Origin: Rhodothermales bacterium
GTDB taxonomy: Bacteria > Bacteroidota > Rhodothermia > Rhodothermales > UBA10348
Direction of reading: 5' to 3'
DNA: 61,885 nucleotides
Assembly (NCBI GenBank): GCA_028284865.1
Contig: JANQQV010000003.1
Coordinates: 1-61,885 of the forward strand
The translations under genes were made by a program, and so were the position numbers. The notes under the pieces were generated by a model, which worked only from the letters and a program-made list of their open reading frames with translations, did no database searches and was not told where the DNA came from. Numbering within the stretch: position 1 is the stretch's first letter; each line of letters begins with the position of its first letter. This document shows, in pieces, positions 28,270 through 37,632 of this stretch.

Positions 28270-28386
28270 ACGCGTTTAACGAAGCCAGCACGATGATGAC
28301 GACCGAGGCAAGGTGATTGTGCTCCAGAAGAGATGGGTCGAGCCGGGCATCACGCGGTTCAGGGGTCGGTCGGAGAGGAGGTGAGA

Positions 28387-28453
28387 TTGGTCGAAGGAAT
28401 CCCCGCGTTGGTCGAAGAACCGGCCTCTACGGGCCAGAATGAGGGTATCCTGC
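28387..28453 (+). promoter_or_regulatory. Tandem TTGGTCGAA boxes and promoter before the sugar transferase
   Basis: Two identical boxes TTGGTCGAA at 28387 and 28408 are exactly 21 bp apart; they differ from the other sites only by C to G at position 3. CCTGCATC at 28449-28456 provides the -12-like GC (28452-28453), 36 bases after the second box. The -24 position reads TG rather than GG. Predicted start near 28464; the gene's ATG is at 28494. Confidence 0.5.
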
Positions 28454-28493
28454 ATCATCCACGAAAACGTTCACCGGAACGAACACCGACATC

Positions 28494-29237
28494 ATGCAGG
28501 ATCGCATCAAACGCATCATCGACATCGCGCTGGCCGGAGGAGCCCTCCTGGCGCTCTCGCCCGTGCTGGCTGCCGTATGGCTGGCCATCCGGATCGAAGA
28601 TGGGGGTCCATCCACGTACACTTCGAAGCGGGTGGGCAAAGGCTATCACGTCTTCAGCCTCTACAAATTCCGCTCGATGTACCGGGATGCGGACCAACGT
28701 TTGGCTGAGCTCGCCTCGCTGAATCAATACGCGGCGGAAACGACTGACGTCATCGACGAGTCGTGCCCCGCGTGTCAGCGTCAAGGCTCCGCATGCTCCG
28801 ATATGCTGATGTCCGATGAAGGCCCCATTTGCGAATCACGCTGGGCAACCATCCAGCAGTCGAAAGCAGCAGGCGTCTTCGTCAAGTTCAAGAATGACCC
28901 GCGCATCACCCGCGTCGGTCGCTTCATCCGGAAAACCAGCCTCGACGAATTGCCCCAGCTGGTCAATGTCCTGAAAGGGGACATGTCCCTGGTCGGCAAC
29001 CGCCCCCTTCCGCTCTATGAAGCCCAGGCGCTGACGAAAGACACGTCAATTGCACGCTTCATGGCTCCTGCCGGCCTGACGGGCCTGTGGCAAGTGACCA
29101 AGCGAGGAGGGACGGAGATGAGCGCTGAAGAACGCATCGCCCTGGACAACCGCTACGCAACCACTCGGTCGCTCATGGGCGACCTCACCATCATGTTGAA
29201 AACCGTCCCTGCGCTGCTTCAGACAGAGGACGTCTAA
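28494..29237 (+). CDS. Undecaprenyl-phosphate sugar-1-phosphate transferase (WcaJ/ExoY type) with Cys insert
   Basis: A 247-residue initiating enzyme that transfers a sugar-1-phosphate from a nucleotide sugar to undecaprenyl phosphate at the inner membrane, the first step of repeat-unit assembly. It has one membrane helix (about 10-32), then the catalytic domain: YKFRSM (57-62), [20 protein letters not shown] (131-150), [13 protein letters not shown] and a C-terminal GLTGLWQV region. It lacks the four extra helices of full WcaJ. Residues about 70-128 are an insertion containing Cys91, Cys94, Cys101 and Cys113, which could bind a metal. It is the first gene of the unit with ugd 17 bases downstream. 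Confidence 0.92.
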   Translation: MQDRIKRIIDIALAGGALLALSPVLAAVWLAIRIEDGGPSTYTSKRVGKGYHVFSLYKFRSMYRDADQRLAELASLNQYAAETTDVIDESCPACQRQGSACSDMLMSDEGPICESRWATIQQSKAAGVFVKFKNDPRITRVGRFIRKTSLDELPQLVNVLKGDMSLVGNRPLPLYEAQALTKDTSIARFMAPAGLTGLWQVTKRGGTEMSAEERIALDNRYATTRSLMGDLTIMLKTVPALLQTEDV

Positions 29238-29254
29238 ACCACGAGAAAACCATC

Positions 29255-30604
29255 ATGAACATCACTGTTGTAGGAACCGGATATGTCGGCCTTGTGACCG
29301 GCGTTGCCTTTGCCAACATGGGCAACAACGTCACATGCGTTGACATCGACGAAAACAAAGTCACCATGCTCGAACGCGGCCAGGTGCCGATTTACGAGCC
29401 AGGCCTGGAAAGTCTCTTTGAGCAGGCGCGTCGTCAGGAAACCATCGACTTCACGACGGAGCTCGCTCCCGCGGCCGCTTCAGCCGACGTCATCTTCCTG
29501 GCACTCCCAACACCTCCCGGCGAAGACGGCTCTGCCGATCTGAGCTACATCCTTGGCGTGGCTGGTGAAGTCGGCCCATACCTGAATGGGTACACCGTCA
29601 TCGTTGATAAAAGCACCGTCCCTGTCGGTACGGCAGACAAGGTCCGCGCCGCACTTGAAGCTTCCGGCGTTGTTGCCGGCGAAGACTTCGACGTCGTATC
29701 CAACCCTGAATTCCTTCGTGAAGGCGTCGCAGTCGACGATTTCATGAAGCCTGAGCGCGTCGTCATCGGCACGAACAACCAGCGCGCCGCGGCCGTCATG
29801 CAGAAGCTCTACGAGCCGTTTGTACGCGGTGGCAATCCCATCATCGTGATGGACGAGCGTTCGGCTGAAATGACGAAATACGCAGCCAATGCCTTCCTGG
29901 CGACTAAAATCACGTTCATCAACGAAGTCGCCAACCTGTGTGAGCGCGCCGGCGCCAACATCGACCAAGTGCGTCGTGGCATCGGAACGGATTCCCGCAT
30001 CGGAAACCAGTTCCTGTATCCGGGCCTCGGCTACGGAGGCAGCTGCTTCCCCAAGGACGTTCGTGCGCTACTTAAAACGGCTTCCGAGTTCGACTACGAT
30101 TTCCGCATTCTCGATTCGGTCGTCGAAGTGAACGGTGAGCAGCACCTCGAGCTGATGAGCAAAGTCACCGAGCGCTTCGGAGAAGACCTGGCAGGTCGTC
30201 ACTTCGGCCTCTGGGGTCTGGCATTCAAAGCCAACACCGATGATGTCCGCGAAAGCCCGGCACACCGGGTGATCGACTTCCTGCTCGAGCGCGGCGCCAC
30301 GGTTGCTGCGTACGATCCGGAAGCGCGTGAGACAACCTACCGCGTCTTTGGCGATCGCATCGAATACGTCGACTTCCTGCCCGACGCAGCCAACCAGGCT
30401 GATGCCCTGATCGTGGCCACCGAGTGGTCCCACTTCCGTCGCCCGACCTGGCCGGTTATCGCGCGCCGCATGCGTGGCGATGTCGTCTTCGATGGTCGCA
30501 ACCTGTACACGGAAGACGAGCTGAACGCAGCCGGTCTCGACTACTTCAGTGTCGGCCGCCCATCTGTCGGCACCGTCGACGCTGTCCGTCAGGAGGCCGC
30601 GTAA
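29255..30604 (+). CDS. ugd: UDP-glucose 6-dehydrogenase
   Basis: A 449-residue NAD-dependent enzyme that oxidises UDP-glucose to UDP-glucuronate, giving acidic sugar for the polymer. Rossmann motif GTGYVGLVTG is at residues 7-16. The substrate motif YEPGLE and the catalytic Cys in GYGGSCFPKDV are present, and the length is normal. The stop TAA overlaps the ATG of the TolC-like gene by one base (TAATG), implying coupling. UDP-glucuronate may be used as such or converted by the epimerase encoded at 42042. Confidence 0.96.
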   Translation: MNITVVGTGYVGLVTGVAFANMGNNVTCVDIDENKVTMLERGQVPIYEPGLESLFEQARRQETIDFTTELAPAAASADVIFLALPTPPGEDGSADLSYILGVAGEVGPYLNGYTVIVDKSTVPVGTADKVRAALEASGVVAGEDFDVVSNPEFLREGVAVDDFMKPERVVIGTNNQRAAAVMQKLYEPFVRGGNPIIVMDERSAEMTKYAANAFLATKITFINEVANLCERAGANIDQVRRGIGTDSRIGNQFLYPGLGYGGSCFPKDVRALLKTASEFDYDFRILDSVVEVNGEQHLELMSKVTERFGEDLAGRHFGLWGLAFKANTDDVRESPAHRVIDFLLERGATVAAYDPEARETTYRVFGDRIEYVDFLPDAANQADALIVATEWSHFRRPTWPVIARRMRGDVVFDGRNLYTEDELNAAGLDYFSVGRPSVGTVDAVRQEAA

Positions 30605-31314
30605 TGACAACATCCGGTTTCTCGAAAGTGGTTCTCGTGGGTGTCCTTGGTCTGCTTCTGCAGGCCGGGACACCCACCGGAGCCGCCGCTCAGACAGCTT
30701 CTGTCACAGATAGCCTCGTCGTCCTGCCGCCATTGGACGTGGTTCTCGAACAGGCCCGCTCGTTCGCTCCTCACATCGAGGAACGTCGCGCTCTGCTCCG
30801 GAAGAACGAACAGCTTGTGGACCGTGCCTCGAAGACCTGGCTGGACGGGATCTCGTTCGGCGTTCAGACCCAGGCGGGGACCTACGGCAATCAGACTGTG
30901 GACCAGCTCAATGTCGGAACGACTGCTGGCGCTTCGATCCGCTTCAGCCTGTTCGACATATTCGCGCAGCGCGCTCAGAAAAAGATCATGCGCTATGAGC
31001 TGGAAGTCTCGCGGGAGATGATCCGGAAGGCGGAGGTTGAGGAAGTCCAGTTCATCGTGATGCTCTACCACCGTGTAGAGGACTGGCAGCGCCAGGTGGC
31101 CGTGCGTGCCGACTCCTGGAGATCATCCCAGATCCATCGGGAGATGGCCGAGCTCGAGTTCACCAATGGCAACATCACCGTTGCCGAGCTGGCCCGTGTC
31201 TCCGAGATCGAAGCCAAAGCGCACTCGGACTACCTGGCTGCCACGAGTGAATTCCGCTCATTCTATCGCCAGCTCGAGGTTCGGATCGGCGCTTCGCTTT
31301 CGTCCTTGCGATGA
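30604..31314 (+). CDS. Half-length TolC/OEP-like exported protein
   Basis: A 236-residue protein with a signal peptide (about 1-30, ending GAAAQ). It resembles one repeat of the outer-membrane efflux protein fold: a helix (PLDVVLEQARSFAPHIEERR), a short beta segment near residues 75-105 (FGVQTQAGTYGN, AGASIRFSLFDIF), then long helices (about 110-225, with MAELEFTNGNITVAELARV, a TolC-type turn). TolC family members have two such repeats in about 450 residues. One repeat could still build a trimeric or hexameric channel, or serve a periplasmic role. No Wza-like export protein is encoded in the locus, so this is the candidate outer-membrane component. Confidence 0.7.
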   Translation: MTTSGFSKVVLVGVLGLLLQAGTPTGAAAQTASVTDSLVVLPPLDVVLEQARSFAPHIEERRALLRKNEQLVDRASKTWLDGISFGVQTQAGTYGNQTVDQLNVGTTAGASIRFSLFDIFAQRAQKKIMRYELEVSREMIRKAEVEEVQFIVMLYHRVEDWQRQVAVRADSWRSSQIHREMAELEFTNGNITVAELARVSEIEAKAHSDYLAATSEFRSFYRQLEVRIGASLSSLR

Positions 31315-31319
31315 CTGGA

Positions 31320-31388
31320 TTCGTCGAACGAATCACCTGGTTCGCAGAAAAGGACCCTCTCAAGGCTCAATACGAGCCGATTTTTGCA
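31320..31388 (+). promoter_or_regulatory. Tandem boxes and TTGCA promoter element before the wzc-like gene
   Basis: Box TTCGTCGAA at 31320, six bases after the upstream stop, and a degenerate TTCGCAGAA at 31341 are exactly 21 bp apart. TTTTTGCATC follows, with GC at 31386-31387, 37 bases from the second box, a textbook -12 half. The -24 half is poor (GA at 31374-31375). The predicted start is near 31398, 54 bases before the ATG. Confidence 0.5.
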
Positions 31389-31451
31389 TCACACGATTCA
31401 ATCAACCCCTTCGCGTAGCCAGCTCGGCTGGCAAATTCCCAACACCAATCC

Positions 31452-33599
31452 ATGACACTCGTTTCCTTCATACGACTGCTGCTCCGGTTCAAGTGGGTCC
31501 TCATGACCGCGCCTGTCCTGGTTGCTTGCCTGGTCTACTTCGCATTGCGAGGTAAGCCGGACCAGTTCTCGTCGGAGTCCGTGATCTACACGGGATTGGT
31601 GTCAGGATTCAACCTGGAATCAGGTGGAGATTCCCGTCTCGACTACCATGTCGTGAACAGCGGATTCGACAACCTGATTACAACGATTCAGTCGCGGGAG
31701 ACTCTGCTGACTGTCTCACAGGAATTGCTGGGAAACACAGCATGTGGCATCGCCTCGTACCCGCTCCTTCAGAATGATCCTGCCGTCGAGGAACTGATCG
31801 GCGGATTGAAAAGCTGGGGGATGTCGGACTGCGTGGAAGCACGCGCGGCTGTGGAGGACTCGCTGGCCATGGGAACGGGTCGCATCTACGACACGCTGCT
31901 GATTGACAACGGTCCGTTCTCAATTCGCTCGCTCACCAGCAACCTGTCCGTGCGTCGCATCAGCTCGTCGGATTTGCTCGAGGTTCGCTTCACGGCGAAC
32001 GATCCTGACTTTGCGCACGACTTCCTCACCATCCTCAACAACTCTTTCATCGAGCGCTATCAGCGCATCAAGCGCAAGGAGGTCGGCTCCGTTGTCGGTT
32101 TTTTCGAAGCGGAAACCGCACGCTCGCAAGAACGCCTTCAGGCTGCGGTCAAGCAGCTGCAGGCATTCGGTACCGAAAACCGGGTCATCAACTACTATGA
32201 ACAGACGAAGGCCATCGCGGGCCAGAAAGAACTTATCGATCAGCAGATCCAGCAGGAGACGATGCGTCTTGAGGCAGCAGAATCAGCTGTTCGAGACCTT
32301 GAGGAACGCATCGGAGCTTCCTCTGAAATCCGCCGCCGCGGACAGCAGCTGGTCGAGCTCCGTCAGCGATACGCAGAGCTGACGGCCAACTACGCCATCA
32401 CCGAACCAACATTGGGTGGATCCCAGGCTGTTGATGCTGGCGGCACGAACATCCTTCCCACGCTGGAAATGCAGATCCAGCAAAGCGTAGCCGACCTCTA
32501 CGACGCGCGATACTCGAAGGAGGGTCTCGTCAAGACCGAGCTTGTCGAGCGCTGGCTCGAAGAAATGGTCTCTCTGGCTCAGAGCAAAGCATCCTTGCTC
32601 GTCCTGCAGCAGCGTCGCGCCGAGTACATCAAGGTGTATGACGAATTCGCCCCGCTCGGATCCACGCTCAGCTCGCTGGAACGGGAAGTGGACGTTGCCG
32701 AAGGTGAATACCTCGAACTGCTTCACAGCTTGAACCAGGCGCGGATGCGCCAGCAGAACATCGAGCTGTCCTCTTCCATGGATGTGCTTGACCCACCGTC
32801 GTACCCGCACGAGCCCATGGGTAGCAATCTTCTCATGCTCATGGCAGCGGCCTTCATCGTCACAGTCATGCTGGGTGTGGGCGCCGTCGTTGCGGTTGAG
32901 CTGCTCGATGAGAGCCTTCGCTCCCCAGCTGAGGCTCGCAAGCGGACCGGAATGGATGTCCTGGGCTTCCTTCCAGAATTCGATCCCGCGAACCCAACCA
33001 CCAACAAGGATCTCGATCAGAGCGTGAAGGTGCTGGCAGCTCGCCTCAAGACCATCATGGCTCGCGATCCAGAAAAAGAGACCCATCTCATTTGCTTGGC
33101 CTCCACGCGTGAAGGCGATGGAAAAACAACTACGGCGCGTCTGTTGGCACGCCAGCTAGGCGCTTCCGGTCGCTCGGTCGTCATGGTGTCTCCTGGTCAG
33201 GAGAAAGAGGATCCCGAGTCGAGTGAAAATGCAACCTCGACTTATGACATCGACGGCGAATACGCTCGTGCCTCACACATCAAGGACTTGATGCAGCTCC
33301 CGACTGGGCAGCAGGTCGTCATCCTGATGGAGCTACCCGCATTCGGGGACAATGAAATTCCGGTTTCACTCCTGAAAACGGCGGATATCGTTCTCTGGGT
33401 CGCCCGCGCCCACTCACTCTGGACCGAGCTGGAACAGTCCACGCTGCGCTTTGCACGTGACCTGGCCGGCATCGAACCCATGATGTGCCTCAACGCCGTC
33501 AAAAACGAGCGCCTGGAGTCGGCAATGGGCGAAATGAACAAGAGCCGCTCATTCCTTCGCAGAAGCACCAAGCGACTGCTCCAACGCAACTTCAGTTGA
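31452..33599 (+). CDS. Wzc-like polysaccharide co-polymerase with degenerate kinase domain
   Basis: A 715-residue PCP-2 family protein that sets chain length and couples polymerisation to export. It has an N-terminal membrane helix (about 15-32), a long periplasmic part with coiled coils (about 210-300 and 380-445), a second helix near 457-480, then a cytoplasmic BY-kinase-like domain. Walker A is present (EGDGKTTTA, Lys558). Walker A' reads VVMVSPG without the usual Asp, Walker B reads VVILMELPA, and the C-terminal tail (RSTKRLLQRNFS) has no Tyr cluster. It may bind ATP but is unlikely to autophosphorylate. It is the first gene of the unit; the next starts eight bases later. Confidence 0.88.
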   Translation: MTLVSFIRLLLRFKWVLMTAPVLVACLVYFALRGKPDQFSSESVIYTGLVSGFNLESGGDSRLDYHVVNSGFDNLITTIQSRETLLTVSQELLGNTACGIASYPLLQNDPAVEELIGGLKSWGMSDCVEARAAVEDSLAMGTGRIYDTLLIDNGPFSIRSLTSNLSVRRISSSDLLEVRFTANDPDFAHDFLTILNNSFIERYQRIKRKEVGSVVGFFEAETARSQERLQAAVKQLQAFGTENRVINYYEQTKAIAGQKELIDQQIQQETMRLEAAESAVRDLEERIGASSEIRRRGQQLVELRQRYAELTANYAITEPTLGGSQAVDAGGTNILPTLEMQIQQSVADLYDARYSKEGLVKTELVERWLEEMVSLAQSKASLLVLQQRRAEYIKVYDEFAPLGSTLSSLEREVDVAEGEYLELLHSLNQARMRQQNIELSSSMDVLDPPSYPHEPMGSNLLMLMAAAFIVTVMLGVGAVVAVELLDESLRSPAEARKRTGMDVLGFLPEFDPANPTTNKDLDQSVKVLAARLKTIMARDPEKETHLICLASTREGDGKTTTARLLARQLGASGRSVVMVSPGQEKEDPESSENATSTYDIDGEYARASHIKDLMQLPTGQQVVILMELPAFGDNEIPVSLLKTADIVLWVARAHSLWTELEQSTLRFARDLAGIEPMMCLNAVKNERLESAMGEMNKSRSFLRRSTKRLLQRNFS

Positions 33600-33607
33600 A
33601 CACTGTC

Positions 33608-34846
33608 ATGTCCGCATCCCTGAACAACGAACATATTGTCTGTGTCGCCCTCCCATCCTGGGAAGGGGACTACATGAAGTCGACCGTCCACCTGATGAGT
33701 CGGCTCTCCAAAACGAACCGGGTTCTCTATGTGGACTACCCGCGCACATGGATGGACGCCATCCGTGGTGCTCTTGGCAAAAAGACCGTGCCGCTTCGAC
33801 GCATGCTGGGTCTGGAATCCCGACTTCGGAAGCCTGAGTGCGGGGAAGGGGAAGATATCCATGTCCTGACCTTGCCGCCGGTGCTACCCATAAATGCCCT
33901 TCCGCATGGAAAACTATACGCCTCGCTACGCAAGGTGAATGGATGGCTCATGGCGCGCAGCATTCGCAAGGCGATGAGGCAATTGAGTTTCAATCAGCCC
34001 ATCGTGGTGAACGCATTCCAGCCAGGCATCGGACTCGAGCTGAAAGGCACACTTGGCGAGAAATCAACGATCTACTATTGCTATGACGAGATTTCCGAAG
34101 CCAACTGGGTCGGTCGTCACGGAGCACATGAAGAAAAAGCCTACCTGGAAGTCGTCGATACGGTGGTTACCACCTCCGATGCGCTTTGGGAAGCCAAAGA
34201 GAGACGGGCCAATCAGTGCTATGTCGTCAAGAATGGCGTCGATTTCCCACTCTTCGAGCAAATTGGTCACCTACGAGTAGCGCGGTTGAATGGCGTCCAA
34301 TCTTCGGCCCCTCGCATCGGCTTCGTGGGGAGTATCGACGCCCGGGTGGATGCCGATCTCGTCGTTGAAATGGCATCGAGACGCCCAGACTGGACATTCG
34401 AATTCGTCGGTCCTCATGTGGACATGTCGGTGGTCGAGACGCTTCGCACGCATGACAACATCATCCTGACCGGTCCCGCTCGACCGGAGGAGCTTCCCGC
34501 CATCATGCAACACTTCGATGCGGGGATCATACCGTTCCGCAAGAGCGAATTCACCCGATTCATCTACCCCATCAAGGTCAACGAGTACCTGGCAGCGGGC
34601 CTTCCTGTTGTCATGACCGACTTTGCCCGGATCACCGATTTGGAAGGTGCGGTAGGGGTAGCGGATTCTACCTCGGCGTTCGTGAAAGCGCTCGACAAGG
34701 CCCTGACCAATGACTCTGCGCATATCCGACAGACGCGCAAGTCGTTTGCTTCACTGAACAGCTGGAGCGTACGCGCGGCACAGTTCTCGCGCATCGCAGC
34801 CCAGCAGATTGAGGCTATTCAGATCGGGGAACGCCGTGCGGCTTAG
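33608..34846 (+). CDS. Glycosyltransferase, GT-B fold (GT4-like)
   Basis: A 412-residue cytoplasmic glycosyltransferase that adds a sugar to the growing lipid-linked repeat unit. The N-terminal Rossmann half includes STVHLMSRLSKTNRVLYVDY. The C-terminal donor-binding half includes IGFVGSIDARVDADLV, LTGPARPEELPAIMQHFDAGI and the acidic-region substitute FTRFIYPIKVNEYLAAGLPVV, as in GT4-like enzymes. Donor and acceptor cannot be assigned. ATG 33608 is the first start after the wzc-like stop; a start inside that gene is unlikely. The next gene begins inside its last codons. Confidence 0.88.
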   Translation: MSASLNNEHIVCVALPSWEGDYMKSTVHLMSRLSKTNRVLYVDYPRTWMDAIRGALGKKTVPLRRMLGLESRLRKPECGEGEDIHVLTLPPVLPINALPHGKLYASLRKVNGWLMARSIRKAMRQLSFNQPIVVNAFQPGIGLELKGTLGEKSTIYYCYDEISEANWVGRHGAHEEKAYLEVVDTVVTTSDALWEAKERRANQCYVVKNGVDFPLFEQIGHLRVARLNGVQSSAPRIGFVGSIDARVDADLVVEMASRRPDWTFEFVGPHVDMSVVETLRTHDNIILTGPARPEELPAIMQHFDAGIIPFRKSEFTRFIYPIKVNEYLAAGLPVVMTDFARITDLEGAVGVADSTSAFVKALDKALTNDSAHIRQTRKSFASLNSWSVRAAQFSRIAAQQIEAIQIGERRAA

Positions 34847-36215
34847 CGTCCGAGGCATATCGCGGCTGATTCGATCCGGACTCCGATCCAGTCACGTCCA
34901 TGCCCTGCTGGTTCAGGGCGTCTCAGCCGTTTTCGGATTGGTCACGTTCATCTGCTACGCCCGCTGGATGGGCCCCGACAATCTGGGCGTGTTGATCCTG
35001 TTCATCACCGCTGCCACGATGGTCGACATGATTCGATCGGGGTTCCTGCAGCCTGGAATGGTCCGGGAAGTCAATGGCGTCGAAGGTGAGCAGGCCGCCG
35101 AAGTGCGCGGGTCGGCTCAGTTGCTGGGATGGGTCAGCTCAGTGGTCATCTCCTCGCTTCTCGTCGTCCTGTCTGCGACTGGCTTGCTTTCGATTCTGAC
35201 CGTACATCATCAGCTTTTTGGTTGGGTCTGGCCAGCCTTGCTGGTGGCATCCTTTCCGGGACAGTACTTCACCTGGCAAGCCCAGGCTGAATCCCGCTTC
35301 GATCGAGTCCTGGTGTACCGGACATTGAATGGATCTATCATGCTCGCCTGCACCATCCTGCTTCACGTGGCCGGCGTATTGAGTCCGGTGACTGCAGGCC
35401 TTTCTTTCGTTGCGGCGGGCCTCGTGACGGGTTCGCTCGTCCTCTTCATGCGATGGATTCGTCTTTCAGAAATTCTTCAGGCATCGCGGTCACGGATCGT
35501 TGCACTGGCGCGGTTTGGTCGCTATTCGATGACCACCACGCTTGGGACGTCCTTACTCAAGAGCTCGGACACCTTTTTGATCGGCGGTATGCTGGATGCA
35601 ACGGCCGTGGCCATTTACGGTGTTGCTCAAAAGGCCGTTGAAGTGTTGGACCTTCCCCTGAGAGCCCTAAGCGCCTCCGTTTACCCGCTCATGGCGGGGC
35701 CCGGCGCTCGCGGTGAGGCTACGCGCGTCGGACGCATCATCGAGCGGGTGTCCGGCGGCTATGTGCTGGCTCTGATCCTACCTGCCGGATTGCTGTTCTT
35801 TTTTGCAGGGACTCTTGTCGAAGTCATGGCTGGCGAAGCCTACTTGGCTGCCGTACCTGTGATTCGGGTCTTTGTCGTCGCAGCGTTCCTTTTTCCCGTC
35901 GATCGCATGATCGGATTGGGGCTGGACAGCCTGGGCCGTCCCGATGTCAACCTGGCGAAAGTGATGGTCATGCTGGCCTGCAACATCGTAGGGGACATCT
36001 GGGTGCTCACCGTTTGGGGATCGCTCGGCGGTGTTGCCGCAGTCACGATCGGAATGAGTTTAGTAGGGCTCGCGACAGGATGGTTTGTCATTCAGCCGAT
36101 GGCTCGCTTGTCATGGCGCCGCGCACGCGCGGTGCTGCGCTACTGGTTGATGCCATCCTATTTGCGGATGCAGTTGACGAAATCAGGCATCGGGGGTGCG
36201 CGGCGCCATGCATGA
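34836..36215 (+). CDS. Wzx-type polysaccharide flippase
   Basis: A 459-residue MATE/PST-superfamily membrane protein with about 12-14 hydrophobic segments, starting at HALLVQGVSAVFGLVTF. Wzx proteins flip lipid-linked repeat units to the periplasmic face. GTG 34836 overlaps the upstream gene by 11 bases and gives a short basic N-terminus before the first helix. A TTG at 34809 would add nine residues and cannot be excluded. The arrangement next to a polymerase gene (8-base overlap) supports the Wzx/Wzy pathway. Confidence 0.88.
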   Translation: MRLSVRGISRLIRSGLRSSHVHALLVQGVSAVFGLVTFICYARWMGPDNLGVLILFITAATMVDMIRSGFLQPGMVREVNGVEGEQAAEVRGSAQLLGWVSSVVISSLLVVLSATGLLSILTVHHQLFGWVWPALLVASFPGQYFTWQAQAESRFDRVLVYRTLNGSIMLACTILLHVAGVLSPVTAGLSFVAAGLVTGSLVLFMRWIRLSEILQASRSRIVALARFGRYSMTTTLGTSLLKSSDTFLIGGMLDATAVAIYGVAQKAVEVLDLPLRALSASVYPLMAGPGARGEATRVGRIIERVSGGYVLALILPAGLLFFFAGTLVEVMAGEAYLAAVPVIRVFVVAAFLFPVDRMIGLGLDSLGRPDVNLAKVMVMLACNIVGDIWVLTVWGSLGGVAAVTIGMSLVGLATGWFVIQPMARLSWRRARAVLRYWLMPSYLRMQLTKSGIGGARRHA

Positions 36216-37632
36216 GGCCCTGCACATCCGCGCCCGCCAAGGGAGACTGGGGTCATTGCTGCTCTTTGGCTCGCTGGTCGCCGTCGTTTCCGGCGCAGCG
36301 GTTCTGCTGAGCTTCCTCGGCCTGGCCCTGTCGGTCGTAGCGCCCATCGCCATTCTGGTTTTGGGCTTCCTGGTGCGCCACCCGCAATGGAGCCTTCATG
36401 CTGCGCTGATCGCAGGATTTCTTGCTGCAGGCATGAGTCGCTACATCCCTGCGCCAACCGGATTGGCCGTCGACGGTTTGTTGGCCGCTGGCCTTTTGAT
36501 CGCCCTTTTCCAACGCAAGCAGGCTGAACCAGGAGGCGTGTCCGCCTGGCTTCCAGTGGCATTTGCAGCATGGATGGGAATGACAGTACTTCAGCTCGCC
36601 AATCCAGTGGGAGGACATCCCGTAGCCTGGTTTTATGCCATGCGGGGCGTTGCCCTGTACCCGCTTCTGATTGTGGGCATCGGCTATCTGATGCAGCCTG
36701 ACCAGGTCTTTCTCAAGCGCTTTCTGATCCTCTGGGTGGGGCTCTCCGTCCTGGGAACGTTGTGGGGCTTCAAGCAGCTAATCATCGGACTCGATCCATT
36801 CGAGCAGCGTTGGCTAGCCGTTCCTGGCAACTATTCAACCCATATGCTTTTCGGCAAACTGCGGGTTTTCTCTTTCTACTCGGACTCTGGTCAGTTCGGT
36901 GCCGCTCAAGGCCACACGGCCGTACTTGCAGGCATCATGGCGCTTGGAAAGGGTTCGTTGAAGTCCCGATTGGGTTGGGGAGTGGTCGCCGTTCTGTCGA
37001 TTCTCGGACTCCTGATTTCCGGTACGCGTGGCGCGATGGCGGTACCCGCCATCGGTGGATTCACCTACCTGATCATGTGCCGCAACTGGAAGTTGCTGTT
37101 TGTCGGTTTCGCCCTCATGGGGACCGTCTATGGCGGACTGAAATACACGTTCATCGGCCAGAACATCTATGAGGTCCGCCGCATGCGAACGGCCGTCGTG
37201 GAAGGGAGCGACAATGCATCCCTTCAGGTCCGGAAGCAGAATCAAGCGCGCCTGGCAGTGTACTTGAGTGACAAGCCGTTCGGGGGCGGAGTCGGCAGTG
37301 CCGGATACTGGGGCCAGCGATTCACGCCGGGTACGTTCCTGGCAGATCTGGCGCTGGACTCATGGTACGTCAAGATCTGGGCGGAGTACGGCATTGTCGG
37401 ATTGTCTTTTTACGGATTCATGCTGACCTGGCTCGTACTGCTTTCCATTCGATCAATCCGCGCTGAAGCCGATCCTGATCGCCGCCAGCTCATGCTCGCA
37501 CTGCTGTCCGGGTTCACCGGCATCCTGATGGCTTCATATGGCAATCAGGTACTCGGCCAGATTCCGACCGGCATCATCATTCCGATTTCCCTGCTCTACC
37601 TCGTCCGATCCCGCAAAGAGGCCACCTCATGA
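36208..37632 (+). CDS. O-antigen ligase/polymerase family (Wzy-like) membrane protein
   Basis: A 474-residue polytopic protein with about 11 membrane segments and a large periplasmic loop (about residues 310-390, with RRMRTAVVEGSDNASLQVRK and ARLAVYLSDKPFGGGVGSAG), the layout of Wzy/WaaL proteins. The Arg-rich loop and the motif GGGVGSAG are typical of the Wzy_C region. With Wzx and Wzc relatives beside it, polymerase is more likely than ligase. ATG 36208 overlaps the flippase stop; a GTG at 36196 is an alternative. The stop overlaps the next ATG (ATGA). Confidence 0.87.
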   Translation: MHEALHIRARQGRLGSLLLFGSLVAVVSGAAVLLSFLGLALSVVAPIAILVLGFLVRHPQWSLHAALIAGFLAAGMSRYIPAPTGLAVDGLLAAGLLIALFQRKQAEPGGVSAWLPVAFAAWMGMTVLQLANPVGGHPVAWFYAMRGVALYPLLIVGIGYLMQPDQVFLKRFLILWVGLSVLGTLWGFKQLIIGLDPFEQRWLAVPGNYSTHMLFGKLRVFSFYSDSGQFGAAQGHTAVLAGIMALGKGSLKSRLGWGVVAVLSILGLLISGTRGAMAVPAIGGFTYLIMCRNWKLLFVGFALMGTVYGGLKYTFIGQNIYEVRRMRTAVVEGSDNASLQVRKQNQARLAVYLSDKPFGGGVGSAGYWGQRFTPGTFLADLALDSWYVKIWAEYGIVGLSFYGFMLTWLVLLSIRSIRAEADPDRRQLMLALLSGFTGILMASYGNQVLGQIPTGIIIPISLLYLVRSRKEATS

